The translations under genes were made by a program, and so were the position numbers. 64,000 nucleotides of DNA, taken from contig CAWDDF010000003.1 in assembly GCA_963801035.1 (NCBI GenBank), positions 62,001-126,000 of the forward strand. The letters are read 5' to 3'. A model generated the notes under the pieces. The model made no database searches and was not told where the DNA came from. It was given only the letters and a program-made list of their open reading frames with translations. This DNA is from JACCZX01 sp963801035. Its GTDB lineage: Bacteria; Pseudomonadota; Gammaproteobacteria; Burkholderiales; Burkholderiaceae_F. This document shows positions 53,198 to 62,435 of this stretch, in pieces (positions within the stretch are counted from its first letter, which is position 1; every line of letters starts with the position of its first letter).

Positions 53198-53554
53198 TCA
53201 GAAACACAATGTCCTGAAGCAACGTAACGCGGCCTCGCGCGATATGCAATCAGCGCGTGGTAGCACTTTCGTGCGCTCAAAGTGAGAGGTACGTGCGCAC
53301 CACAACAACTCCCACCCGCCCTACATTGTTCAGATCGCGCTTGACCTACGTAACGAAGCTGACAACACGTGATATCGGCTGTCTGAGTCGAACACGCGAC
53401 AAATTTTGTCACCAGTGCATGCACCACGATTGAGCGCGATGAATCGCGTGGCGCCCGACCAATGGTTGTTTTTTTCACTGCCTTGGCACTTATTGTGATT
53501 GTCAATTTCATGTCGCATGAGCATCATGACGATCAGAATGACGGGAGGATGAAA

Positions 53555-53806
53555 ATGATTTTCAAACAAACTGAGAAGGCCGAATTGCAGGATTGGATCA
53601 CACCGCCACAAGTGGAAATCGTTAAAGTTGCTCTGCCGGCCGAGCGTTTGGAATGGTTGGCGCAGCGTGCCAAAGAGCTGAAAGAATCAATGGGTTCGCG
53701 CTACTTGTGTCACGAGAAGAATCGTGTACGACGGCTCGATGGCCGTTCCTACCGGCCTCACGAAGTTGCCAGCGCCAATGTCATGCATATGCAACGGGCA
53801 GCGTGA
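53555..53806 (+). CDS. small hypothetical protein (83 residues)
   Basis: GGGAGG lies 7 bases before the ATG at 53555; an ATG at 53549 is in frame but too close. The product is IFKQTEKAELQDWITPPQ..., with a helix VALPAERLEWLAQRAKELKES and a basic C-terminal half (CHEKNRVRRLDGRSYRPHE). It could bind nucleic acid. I do not recognise it. It is isolated. Confidence 0.5.
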   Translation: MIFKQTEKAELQDWITPPQVEIVKVALPAERLEWLAQRAKELKESMGSRYLCHEKNRVRRLDGRSYRPHEVASANVMHMQRAA

Positions 53807-53942
53807 GCGGCAAATATCGGTTCAATGCGTGCGTGCGTTGGTCATTATGTCGACGCAGGCACGCATCCAACAACTAACTTAGCGTTGCCGCAATTGGCGG
53901 TGTCGTCGGCGCGGTAATTCACAAACGGCGTCGAGGATAGCG

Positions 53943-54191
53943 ATGGCCACCCGCGAATCGCCGACGGCAATGTTTCAGCGGACACTTGGAATGGAACCGC
54001 GAATTGCGGACGCCCTCATTGCTGCTGGCATCGAAACTCTTGAAGAGCTCGCATACGTTCCAATCAACGAACTTCTGTCAATCGAAGCGTTGAAAGACTC
54101 CGAGGCGCAGTACTTTCGCCAGCGAGCGCGGGAATACCTGCTGCGGGATGTGCTTGACTCGGACGGTGATGGCGACGCAATAGGTGCCTAA
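53943..54191 (+). CDS. helix-hairpin-helix protein resembling the NusA C-terminal repeat
   Basis: This 82-residue acidic protein contains one repeat of the type found at the C terminus of NusA: FQRTLGMEPRIADALIAAGIETLEELAYVPINELLSIE. In NusA these acidic helix-hairpin-helix repeats contact RNA polymerase alpha or are autoinhibitory. A GAGGATAG lies upstream of the ATG. A free-standing single repeat is unusual and suggests a small regulator or antagonist. This is inference from sequence pattern only. Confidence 0.65.
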   Translation: MATRESPTAMFQRTLGMEPRIADALIAAGIETLEELAYVPINELLSIEALKDSEAQYFRQRAREYLLRDVLDSDGDGDAIGA

Positions 54192-54192
54192 A

Positions 54193-54360
54193 GTGAAACG
54201 CGTCTTCCAGTTCCTGACGGCGTATGTTCTTGCCTCCCTTGTGCTCGGCGGCATCCTTGTTTAGCAGTCTTACCCTTCGGCACCGGAATCGCTCTGATCG
54301 CTGCTTGTTTTGATCAATGCCGTCGGTTTCGGACTGATCCTTTGGCTGGGTGGCCGACAC
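54193..54360 (+). pseudogene. broken two-helix membrane protein
   Basis: A GTG two bases after the helix-hairpin-helix stop opens MKRVFQFLTAYVLASLVLGG and stops at 54264. A second membrane segment (VLINAVGFGLILWLGGRH) reads in another frame at about 54309-54360. The two halves suggest a small two-helix protein disrupted by a frameshift. Confidence 0.3.
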
Positions 54361-54479
54361 TCTGAGGCATGGCTGAAACACGCTTTCTCACCGGACAGGG
54401 ACCGGCTCCGCCCAGCAACGTGCGAATCGGGGGTATTCGCACGCCACCGGACAGAACGCGGCTTTCATCTTGCTTCAAC

Positions 54480-54665
54480 TCACCCTGACCCGAAGTACGT
54501 GGTGGCAGCAGCGACCGCGGCGCGTACCACGGCTGCGAATACCGGGACCGTCCCTGCATTCACCACCACTGCACCGACACCCACCGTTGACACCACGAAC
54601 ATCGCAACAACTACACAGGCGTAGAAGAAGTCATTCTTCGTTGTGAATGGATCCTTGCGTTTCAT
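54480..54665 (-). CDS. 61-residue membrane peptide
   Basis: GAGGTGA lies 5 bases before the ATG. The peptide has a basic start (MKRKDPFTTKNDFF) and two valine/alanine-rich membrane stretches (about 16-38 and 40-56). It ends FGSG. It is flanked upstream by a hairpin that could be a terminator. Function unknown; the regular composition makes a small membrane protein plausible. Confidence 0.5.
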   Translation of the reverse strand: MKRKDPFTTKNDFFYACVVVAMFVVSTVGVGAVVVNAGTVPVFAAVVRAAVAAATTYFGSG

Positions 54666-54700
54666 ACATCACCTCATAGCGTTAAGACTGCACAAACAAA

Positions 54701-54731
54701 AAGCCCGGAGGCGTTCACGCGATCCGGGCTT
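54701..54731. terminator. hairpin, possible bidirectional terminator
   Basis: AAGCCCGGA pairs with TCCGGGCTT across a 13-base loop. An A-rich run precedes it and a short T-run follows, so it could end transcription from either side. It lies between two minus-strand small genes and would end the transcript of the 55-residue gene. Confidence 0.65.
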
Positions 54732-54750
54732 TGGGTGAGCAGCTTGTTAG

Positions 54751-54918
54751 CTACACGCCTGATCCTCCGCCCGGATCACTACTCAGCACGACAAAGCCGG
54801 ACCGCACTTCGCCCGTGCCAGACGCCATCACGCTGTGCGCCACGAAAATGCGGCGGCACAAAGCCATTTCCGCGAGCAGTTCTCGCGAAAGCGGTTGCGT
54901 GTAGCGGCTGTTGAACAT
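54751..54918 (-). CDS. 55-residue peptide
   Basis: AAAGGG lies 8 bases before the ATG. The product MFNSRYTQPLSRELLAEMAL continues CRRIFVAHSVMASGTG and ends SSDPGGGSGV. It is soluble and has no known family. It is followed by a terminator-like hairpin, so gene and terminator form a plausible unit. Confidence 0.4.
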   Translation of the reverse strand: MFNSRYTQPLSRELLAEMALCRRIFVAHSVMASGTGEVRSGFVVLSSDPGGGSGV

Positions 54919-55054
54919 CTCAAGACCCTTTCACACTGGCACCATTGCCAGCGCATGCAAATCGTATCGAGCGTGCTGAAGTCGGTAAAGAATTTCCTGC
55001 GTGAATATTCTGCGTTGAGACTTTGAAGCAACAGTTGTCAGATTTTTGGATGAC

Positions 55055-55249
55055 CTAAGTGCCATTCACGGCATCGACGATCGGGTGCTCGGCAACGATC
55101 CCAAGTGCGCCGGTGTCAGTGGTCGCGCACCCGGCCAGGCGAGCAACGCACAGCCCGATCAGCAGTGCGGAAACTGCGAAGCGTTTTGCGCGTGCGGCTG
55201 CGGGAGCTTTTGGAACTGGTCTAACTGGAAATCTTGACTTGGTATTCAT
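55055..55249 (-). CDS. small lipoprotein (64 residues)
   Basis: This peptide has an unusual basic, proline-rich N terminus (MNTKSRFPVRPVPKAPAAAR), a hydrophobic signal (FAVSALLIGLCVARLAGC) with lipobox LAGC, and a short mature part (ATTDTGALGIVAEHPIVDAV). The lipobox supports export and lipid anchoring. An AGAG precedes the ATG weakly. It is alone. Confidence 0.45.
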   Translation of the reverse strand: MNTKSRFPVRPVPKAPAAARAKRFAVSALLIGLCVARLAGCATTDTGALGIVAEHPIVDAVNGT

Positions 55250-55637
55250 GGTGTTTCTCTAGTCATTCGGCTCGTAAGGCAACGGTTGCAATTGAACCGA
55301 GAATGACGCCGCACGTCTGTCGAATTTGCCGCTTTGCAAAGCCGCTTTTCGCGGCACTTATGCGTGCGCCTTGCTAACAGGCGTCGTGTCAATCGCTAAA
55401 ATTTCCAGATGGACAAGCTTCATAATTCCTCGCTTGTTGAACTAACCGAGTCTTACGGCAGGAGAGAAGCGTCAAGCAGCAAATTTGGGAATGCAGGGAA
55501 GCTGCCCTGTCGCCGACCGACGCAGCGCGACTTATCAGTATTCGGCCAGGACCCGCGACGTGCGCGTGTCCATCGATTCGCTTTGAAGCGGACATTAAGC
55601 GGATCCATAATATTGACTTGCGATCGTGGAGAAGGCG
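55250..55637. other. intergenic stretch without a recognisable gene
   Basis: This gap of 388 bases contains only arginine-rich frames. No repeat or terminator is seen. Confidence 0.45.
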
Positions 55638-55829
55638 ATGTCAACGAGCGGAAAAGTGACCGTCGAGCGCGACGGTAGGACCTATGCGGCCACGTACACC
55701 GTGAAAGGCGACATGGTCCATGTGAAGACACATACAGAGACGCGATCGGTTGCGCTGAGCGGTAACAGCCCCGAGGACATCGCCCGACGCGAGCTCAAAG
55801 AGATTGTTGAGGCCGGCCGCCCGCACTGA
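55638..55829 (+). CDS. small hypothetical protein (63 residues)
   Basis: GAGAAGG lies 4-5 bases before the ATG. The product has a compact beta part (KVTVERDGRTYAATYTVKGDMVHVKT) and an amphipathic helix (SPEDIARRELKEIVEAG). It looks like a small folded domain. I cannot name it. An in-frame GTG at 55626 is possible but adds nothing. Confidence 0.55.
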   Translation: MSTSGKVTVERDGRTYAATYTVKGDMVHVKTHTETRSVALSGNSPEDIARRELKEIVEAGRPH

Positions 55830-56046
55830 TCGGGCCCCGCGGATCGCAGCATGGCGAGTGGATCGCTGCGCAGCGGTCGGTGCCATGTTTGCGCTTGCTT
55901 TGCGGATGCCTTGGCGAATTAACTACCACCACCCAAGCCTGCAGGAGTCGGCCAACTGCTGACCTAAGCGAGCTCAGACAAATCGCTCAAAAGCAGACAA
56001 ATGATCGCCAATGGGTTTCACAAATTACTTGGTGTGCCGTACCCGA

Positions 56047-56961
56047 ATGCAAGGCGGAGCAATAGGTGCTCTCACACTCTGGGCGACAGCTCGAACAGTT
56101 ACAGCGTTTCTAACCATGCTGCTCGCCGGCTGTGCAACTGCGCCGCCTGCGCCACTTTCGGTTGATGCGCTTGCTGACGCAATATCACGCCGCCCGGTCG
56201 TTCTTCTTGGCGAAGTGCATGACAACGCTACGCAACACGCCGTGCGGGCCGAGGCCTTGCGACGATTGCTTGCCAGCGGTGCGCGACCGGCGCTGGCATT
56301 CGAACAATTCGATCGCGAGCGTCAACAGGATCTAGATGATGCGCGGATCGAAGCCCTGTCGCCGGGTACCGGGCGAGTAGACCATCTGATCGCGCGAGCC
56401 GGAGCCAGCGGTTGGAGCTGGAACTTTTATCGGCCTTACTTGCAACTCGCGATCGACTACGGCCTGCCGATCGTCGCGGCAAATCTGTCCCGCTCTAATG
56501 CAATGCGCGTCGCCCAGCAGGGTTTCGGTGCTGTGTTCGACGTTCACCAGCAGGCAGACCAACCGCTCGAGCAACTGCCTAGTTGGTTTGTAGCGGAGCA
56601 TCAGCGCGCGGTCGACATCGGCCACTGCAAGCTAATACCCAACTCAATGCTGCCTGCACTGGCGCGCGCCCAGATCGCGCGCGATCTGACGCTGGCACAA
56701 GCCATCCGGCCATACACAGGGCGCGGCGTCGTGCTGCTATCCGGCAATGGTCATGTGCGCAACGACATCGGAGTGCCTTACTTTCTGACGGCGGCAGAGC
56801 GGGCGCGTACGGTAACGATCGGATTACTCGAATCGGACGACATAGATGCCGGCACAATCGCGATGCACTTCGACGTGTTCATGCTGACACCAGCGCAGCC
56901 TCGCGCTGATCCGTGCGATGTGTTGCGAAAACGGCTGCCGCGTGAAGCACCTTCGAGTTAG
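56047..56961 (+). CDS. ChaN-family lipoprotein
   Basis: This protein of about 304 residues has a lipoprotein signal with lipobox LLAGC (cysteine about residue 29). The ChaN-type body has VVLLGEVHDNATQHAVRAE at the start, with the histidine that can bind haem, ALAFEQFDRERQQDL, and NGHVRNDIGVPYF near the end. ChaN is an iron-regulated outer-membrane lipoprotein proposed to bind haem. The ATG at 56047 is chosen for the signal; one at 56011 would add residues without a signal pattern. Confidence 0.85.
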   Translation: MQGGAIGALTLWATARTVTAFLTMLLAGCATAPPAPLSVDALADAISRRPVVLLGEVHDNATQHAVRAEALRRLLASGARPALAFEQFDRERQQDLDDARIEALSPGTGRVDHLIARAGASGWSWNFYRPYLQLAIDYGLPIVAANLSRSNAMRVAQQGFGAVFDVHQQADQPLEQLPSWFVAEHQRAVDIGHCKLIPNSMLPALARAQIARDLTLAQAIRPYTGRGVVLLSGNGHVRNDIGVPYFLTAAERARTVTIGLLESDDIDAGTIAMHFDVFMLTPAQPRADPCDVLRKRLPREAPSS

Positions 56962-56990
56962 TCGCAAAGCGTCAGAGGTTAGGCTGCCTT

Positions 56991-58513
56991 CGGCCAATGG
57001 CGGACATGGCTTGACACGTAACGGCTAAGAGCGGACGGTCACGTTGCGGCTGTCGCCTCAAGGTACTGTAGCGTTCCTGTTTAGCCCACTGGGGCCGCAA
57101 TTTGCTTCGATGGCAACTTGCCGTAAGTGGCCACACGCCATGCGTACTCGAGTGGCCCCCACCGGAATTGTTTTAGCCACAGCATGCTCAGTGGCACCTG
57201 CACCATGAAGAAGATCCCAAACGCGAGGGCAAGCTGCATGGCTGGGCCGACCTTGCCCCACCATCCGAACCCCCACCATAGAACAACGTCGTACAGATCA
57301 TCGTCTGCATCAAGTAATTCGTGAGCGGCATCTTGCCTGCCGCTGCCATCGGCGCGAACCGCTTTTGCCATGTCGGTAGCTGCGCCAGCCGCACAATCGT
57401 TAGCACATAGAAGAGCATCAGGCTTATGCGACTGAGCACGTAAGTGATGCTTCCCAGTATCTTCAGCGGTGACGGTCCTGGAACGCGATCGACCTGAAAG
57501 ATGATGCCGAAAGTCAGTGCGCAGATGAGCCCGATGCCGAGCAGCCACCACTGCAGCCTGCGGACCCACGGCATCAGTTCCGGAATGCGCCGTTCGAGGT
57601 GATGCCGACCGATCAGGACGCCGATGAGCATCGTGGTGGCCATCTGGACATAGAAACCCAGGTTCGCCCACAGCGCCCAGCCATTGTCGTAGTTGTAGGC
57701 GAACTCGCGTACGTGCTCTCGGGCCGCGTCGACGAATGAGCCCTGACCATACGCGAGGTTATTGGATACCTCGAACGCCTGTGCTTCGGCCACTAGGCGT
57801 GCCGTGATTTCTGGTGTCATGACCAGCAGCCTGGCAACCCCTGAAAACGCGGGATAAAGCAAAAGCAGGATGATCAGCCCGATGATCATCCGATCGGTGG
57901 CGTGCCGCAGCGACTAGCAGGAGGAGCAGTCCGAGCGCGGCATAGACGTGCAGGACGTCGCCGGGCCAGAACATCATTGCGTGCACGACCCCGAGGGCCA
58001 ACAGCACGAGCAGGCGGCGCAGGTAGAGCTGCGTCGCGTGACCTGGTGACAGTTCCTGCATGCGGGCAAACTGGATAGTGAAACCAATGCCGAACAACAG
58101 GCTGAACATGCTGTTGAACTTGCCGGAGAACAGCATGTCGCGCACGACCTCGGCCGCCCGATCGACGGGAGCGCTCCAAAGGTGCGAGCCATCGGCTTCG
58201 ACGAAGAACGAATTGGCGAACCCGGGCATGTTCATGATGAGGATGCCGAGCAGCGCAAACCCACGCACGACATCCAACGTGTAAATGCGCTCGGTTGGCG
58301 ACAGTGGGCCTTCGAGTTGTCGCATGGCGCTCCTATTGCTCGAATGCTGTTCTACGCGCGCTTAGCCAACGATTTGGTCGTCGGTCGGCATGTTGGTAAA
58401 GAGGCGGACACGCTTAAGCGTCCAGCCAGCAGCACGAGGCGAAAGCAATGTAGCAGCAACTGTCTTTGAAACGCCACGCCATCTTTGGCGAATATTGGAC
58501 AAGAGACGGGTTG
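56991..58513. repeat. DUF418 segment, copy B, interrupted by an IS
   Basis: This is the second copy of the 1.5-kb segment, starting CGGCCAATGGCGGACA. It differs from copy A by scattered substitutions and small indels. At 58510-58513 (GTTG) it is cut by the IS3-family element and resumes as GTTGCGGCCAG at 59773, the continuation seen in copy A. Confidence 0.9.
57081..58325 (-). pseudogene. DUF418 family membrane protein, frameshifted copy
   Basis: The reading frame is identical in plan to the intact copy at 50804-52048. It is broken near 57905 (an extra base in GCAGCGACTAG against GCAGGACTAG) and near 57275 (a missing base in CCCCCACCATAG against CCCCCATCCATAG). The encoded protein would stop early, so this copy is probably not functional. 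The rest is nearly unchanged, implying recent damage. Confidence 0.9.
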
Positions 58514-58544
58514 TGAAGTTACCCACGAACAGTGGACAGTCCGA

Positions 58545-59414
58545 TCAGGCGGTTGTTGATTCCTCGAAGACCAGCGGAGCCACGTAGTTGATGGTGGAGT
58601 GGCGTCGCTGGCGGTTGTAGAAAACTTCCATGTAATCGAACAGGCTGGCTCGCGCTTCGTCGCTAGTCTTGTAGTCGCAGTGCATTACGAGCTCCGTTTT
58701 CAGCGAGTGGAAGAAGCTTTCCATCGGCGCGTTGTCCCAGCAATTCGCCCTTGCGGCTCATGCTCTGGCGGATCCCGTGTTTGCGAATGAGATCGCGATA
58801 ATCGAGGTCGCATAGGTTGAGCCTCGATCCGAGTGCACGATGTGCGGCTAACGCTCGCGTCGGGAAATGGCCATAGCGAGCGCATCGGTTGCCAGCTGGC
58901 CGCCCAGCGTGTGGCTCATGGCCCAGCCCACAATCGCCCGTGAGTACACATCCAGACACGGCCGCCAGGTACAGCCAGCCTTCGCGCGTCGGGATGTAGG
59001 TCACGTCGCTGAGCCAGCAAGCATTCGGGCCGCTTGGCTTTGAAGCACCGTTTAACCAAGTTCGGCGAGACGTCCTTGGTATTGCGCGAATCGGTCGTCA
59101 ATCGGAAGCGCCTGGATCGCTCTTGGCACGATCTGCTCTCGGCGCATCAGCTTGGCCACCGTGTTGCGACAGCAGGCCACTCCCAGAACCGAGAGCTCCG
59201 CATGCACCCGCGGCGCGCCATAGGTCTGGCGGCTGGTCCTGGTGCACTTCCCGGATCTTGGTGGCCAAAGCACGATTGCCGAACCATCCCGAGCGCTGGG
59301 CGGCCGGCTCCGGGCTGCGTAGTACCCGCTGGGCTGACACGCTGCAAGCGCCCTGCAAAGCTTGCGCACGGCATGGCTGCACTGCGCTGCGCGTTCGATA
59401 AAGGCGTACTTCAT
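58545..59414 (-). pseudogene. IS3-type transposase OrfB, several frameshifts
   Basis: Parts of an integrase-core transposase read in several frames: YGAPRVHAELSVLGVACCRN, CRNTVAKLMRREQIVPRAIQ, SDVTYIPTREGWLYLAAV (first catalytic aspartate region), HSDRG (second), then MESFFHSLKTEL (glutamate) and the end at 58545. Several frame changes are needed, so the element probably cannot move alone. ATG at 59414 overlaps the OrfA stop. The family uses a -1 slip on an A-run to fuse OrfA and OrfB. Confidence 0.88.
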
Positions 59415-59713
59415 CGCGACGCCTTCGCGAAGTAGATGGCCGCTTTTTTTAAAATGTCGTTCTCCTCCCGCAGCCTTGCGTTCTCACGCCGCAGCTTCCC
59501 GAGATCTTGCTCGGCAGTGGCGAATTGTTGCCTGGGAACGCCGTTGCGCTTTTCTTCCTCGAAGTCCAAGCGCCATTGACGCAGCTGGTTCACCCGGACG
59601 CCCAATTCCCGCGCAACCTTGGCCTTGGTCTTATCACCAAAGCCGGCGAGCCGTACCGCCTCAAGCTTGAATTCCCGCGTGTGGTGTCTGCGTTCCTCGT
59701 CGTTCCATGACAC
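59411..59713 (-). CDS. IS3-type transposase OrfA
   Basis: This 100-residue protein has an N-terminal helix-turn-helix (REFKLEAVRLAGFGDKTKAKVARELGVRVNQLRQW) and a leucine-zipper-like coiled coil (LGKLRRENARLREENDILKKAA). It binds the IS ends. The run of seven A on the minus strand at 59444-59450, just before the stop, is a typical frameshift signal for making the OrfAB fusion. The GTG at 59713 is the preferred start; the frame is open further upstream. Confidence 0.85.
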   Translation of the reverse strand: MSWNDEERRHHTREFKLEAVRLAGFGDKTKAKVARELGVRVNQLRQWRLDFEEEKRNGVPRQQFATAEQDLGKLRRENARLREENDILKKAAIYFAKASR

Positions 59714-59919
59714 AGCCCTCCCAGAGCCATTGTGCCTGATCCGGAACTGTCCACGAAACGTGGGTAGCATCAGTTGCGGCCAGTACCGGCCACTCTTCGT
59801 AAGAGAGTAGTCGGCGCAAAAGCTGCCATTGGCGCAAGCCTGTAGTGGTCGATACTAGACATTGCTCGCCTTGCAGCCACATGAGATGCTGCAAGCACTG
59901 TGGCTAAGGGAATCTCGGC

Positions 59920-61938
59920 ATGAACCTGTCCGCCCGTCTCTATGTCGTCGGGATCATCGCTGCTCTTACCGGCTGCGCCTCGCAGGACCCCGCCACCCTG
60001 TCCAAGCTTGCAGAGAATCCGGCCACTTCCGGTATGCCGCGGACGCTCGCTGCCGATGCGCCGAGCACCACGGCGCTCGGCAACACGTTCGTTGCACCTT
60101 CCGGTTGGTCGGTCTCGATCCGCGGGAATGCAACGCTCTTGGAGGTTCCGGAGAAGGGATCCTTCATCACAATCATCGACATCCCCGGAGGCGGTGCCGA
60201 CGCCGCTGTTGCAGCTGCCTGGGTCGCCTATAAGCCCGATGCGAAGTGGCCTCTCAAGGTCGTCACACCTGTCGCCCCACGCGACAATTGGACCGACCGC
60301 AGATCCTTCAGCTACCAGACCTCACCCGAGGAACATCGTGACGTGTTCGCGGATGTCCGGCGCGCCAACAACGTCTGGACCGTTGTCATCCACGACATGA
60401 GCGCTGACGTGGGGCAGAAGCGGCGCGCGCAGGTCAATCTGATCTTCGGCAAGCTTCTACCAAAGGGCTATCAGCGCGAGACCTTCGCGGGCAAGCGCGC
60501 CCACCCGCTCGACAACGCACGAATCGCCGAGTTGACGCGGTTCGTGCAGACATCGATGAAGCTGACTCAGGTGCCTGGTGTATCTGTCGGCCTCTATCAG
60601 GACGGAAAGGTTGTCTTCGCCGGGGGTTTCGGCGTGCGTGAGATGGGTAAATCCGATTCCGTCGATGCCGATACGCGCTACATGGTCGCCTCCAACACCA
60701 AGGCCATGGCGACGCTGATGCTTGCCAAGTTGGTCGACCAGGGACGCATCAAGTGGGACTCGCCGGCAGCTTCCGTTTTGCCATCCTTCAAGCTGGGCGA
60801 CGCGAGCACTACGAGCAAAGTGCTGGTGAAGCACCTCATTTGCGCCTGCACAGGAATGCCCCGCCAGGACCTTGAGTGGCTGTTGGAGTTCAAAGACATG
60901 ACGCCGGACAGCGCGATGCGGCTGCTGGGCACGATGCAGCCAACGAGTGGCTTCGGAGAGCTCTTTCAATACTCAAACCCGATGGCTGCCGCGGCCGGAT
61001 TCATTGGCGGTCACGTTGCTTACCCCGGGGTGGAATTCGGGACGGCCTACGACCAAGCGATGCAGACTCTCGTATTCGATCCCTTGGGCATGCAAAGCAC
61101 GACTCACGACTTCGGGATCGCGCAGCGCGGCAATGCCGCTAAGCCCCACGCCCCGGACATTGACGGGAAGATGACGTTTGCCGAAGAGCGAACCAATCTT
61201 TCCATCGTCCCGGTACGGCCCGCAGGTGGAGCATGGAGTACGGTCAACGACATGCTCAGGTACATCGCCATGGAATTGGCCGAAGGGATGCTGCCACCGT
61301 CCGGGACACGGTACATCTCGCGTGAAGCACTACTCGCACGCCGCGAACCGCAGACCGTTGTAGGAACGGACGTCACATACGGGATGGGCCTGCAGGTCAA
61401 CAAGGTCTACGGGACGACCGTCGTTCACCATGGGGGCGACATGATCGGGTTCCACAGCGACATGATGTGGCTGCCGGAGCATGGTGTCGGTGCGGTCATC
61501 CTGACCAACGGCGATCCCGGCTGGCTGATTCGGACCAACTTCCGTCGCAAGTTGCTGGAGGTGCTCTTCGACGGACGATCGGAAGCCGACGAAGCCATGG
61601 TCAAGCAGACGAAGTCTTACTTCGATGAGCTCGCGGCAGAACGGCGACTATTGGCAGTGCCGCCCGATCCTGCGGTGATCCGCGACCTCGCTTTGCGCTA
61701 CACGAACGCTGCAGTTGGCGACATCATCGTCACCAAGTCGGAGTCGGTGCTTCAGTTCGATTTCGGTGAATGGTCGACCCCTATGGCGACGCGTAACAAT
61801 CCAGATGGCACGAAGTCGGTGATCACGACTGTGCCAGGTTTCGCCGGACTGGAGTTTTTGGTCAGCCGCAAGGACGGCAAGCGAACACTGACACTGCGCG
61901 ATGCGCAGCACACTTACCTCCTTGTTGAGAGGGAATGA
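59920..61938 (+). CDS. lipoprotein serine hydrolase (class C beta-lactamase-like)
   Basis: This 672-residue protein has a lipoprotein signal (MNLSARLYVVGIIAALTGCA, cysteine at residue 19), an N-terminal domain of about 180 residues, and a penicillin-binding/beta-lactamase-like domain. The catalytic serine motif is ASNTKAM (S-x-x-K), the tyrosine motif is QYSNPMAAA (Y-x-N) and the third motif is HHGGDMIGF (H-x-G). A C-terminal beta domain of about 120 residues follows. GAAT is upstream of the ATG. It lies beside an IS and is the only large gene of this island. Confidence 0.9.
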   Translation: MNLSARLYVVGIIAALTGCASQDPATLSKLAENPATSGMPRTLAADAPSTTALGNTFVAPSGWSVSIRGNATLLEVPEKGSFITIIDIPGGGADAAVAAAWVAYKPDAKWPLKVVTPVAPRDNWTDRRSFSYQTSPEEHRDVFADVRRANNVWTVVIHDMSADVGQKRRAQVNLIFGKLLPKGYQRETFAGKRAHPLDNARIAELTRFVQTSMKLTQVPGVSVGLYQDGKVVFAGGFGVREMGKSDSVDADTRYMVASNTKAMATLMLAKLVDQGRIKWDSPAASVLPSFKLGDASTTSKVLVKHLICACTGMPRQDLEWLLEFKDMTPDSAMRLLGTMQPTSGFGELFQYSNPMAAAAGFIGGHVAYPGVEFGTAYDQAMQTLVFDPLGMQSTTHDFGIAQRGNAAKPHAPDIDGKMTFAEERTNLSIVPVRPAGGAWSTVNDMLRYIAMELAEGMLPPSGTRYISREALLARREPQTVVGTDVTYGMGLQVNKVYGTTVVHHGGDMIGFHSDMMWLPEHGVGAVILTNGDPGWLIRTNFRRKLLEVLFDGRSEADEAMVKQTKSYFDELAAERRLLAVPPDPAVIRDLALRYTNAAVGDIIVTKSESVLQFDFGEWSTPMATRNNPDGTKSVITTVPGFAGLEFLVSRKDGKRTLTLRDAQHTYLLVERE

Positions 61939-61945
61939 CCGCGAC

Positions 61946-61961
61946 CGGCCAATTGCGGACA
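61946..61961 (-). repeat. dispersed intergenic repeat, inverted
   Basis: CGGCCAATTGCGGACA, the inverted form, starts 8 bases after the stop of the serine hydrolase gene. Confidence 0.5.
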
Positions 61962-62009
61962 CGGCAGATACATGGGTAGATTTCTTCTGTGGGATGAAAT
62001 GTGGAGATG

Positions 62010-62435
62010 ATGAAGCTCCTCGCTATTGGCTGCTTGGCCGCCCTTATCTCAATGCCAGTCCCCAGCGCGGCACAGGACGCTGATGCAAGGGCCGCCCTTC
62101 GCTCATTGCCGAGCGAAGAATCGCCGTCGCTCGTATTGACGCCGCAGGGTGCTGAGCGTCTGGCCCCAGCACCACGCATCCACACTCAGGTTTTGCTGAG
62201 ATCTGAGCTCGAAACTCCGACGTGGTCTCGCTCGCAATCACGTGCGCTGCTTTGGGCCACCACGATTGCTTGTGTCGCGATGGGAACAAGCTGCGCGCCG
62301 ATGCCGCCGGCGGCGACACCAATCACCCCGCCTGGCAGGGAGTCCTGGCAGCGTGTCGGTTGTAAGGCTCCGGACAGTTGCGGGTGGTTATGGACATCTC
62401 CGATCCCAGGGGTGTCCATCACAGCGCAGCAGTAG
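62010..62435 (+). CDS. hypothetical exported protein
   Basis: This protein of about 141 residues has a signal peptide (MKLLAIGCLAALISMPVPSA, cut after AAQ). The mature part has an arginine/leucine-rich region and a hydrophobic stretch (ALLWATTIACVAMGTSC) with cysteines near the end. GGAG lies close to the ATG. The last 45 residues look unlike protein and may follow a frameshift. No family is recognised. Confidence 0.45.
   Translation: MKLLAIGCLAALISMPVPSAAQDADARAALRSLPSEESPSLVLTPQGAERLAPAPRIHTQVLLRSELETPTWSRSQSRALLWATTIACVAMGTSCAPMPPAATPITPPGRESWQRVGCKAPDSCGWLWTSPIPGVSITAQQ

Larger units (their letters stand above)
58514..59772 (-). mobile_element. IS3-family insertion sequence
   Basis: The element is 1259 bases, starts TG and ends CA, and has inverted repeats of about 36 bases: TGAAGTTACCCACGAACAGT at the left and TGATGCTACCCACGTTTCGT in the right end on the other strand, both followed by GGACAGT and GATCAGG. 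A 4-bp target duplication GTTG flanks it (58510-58513 and 59773-59776). OrfA plus a frameshifted OrfB with the DDE signature is IS3-type; the 4-bp duplication fits the IS407-like branch. Confidence 0.93.
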
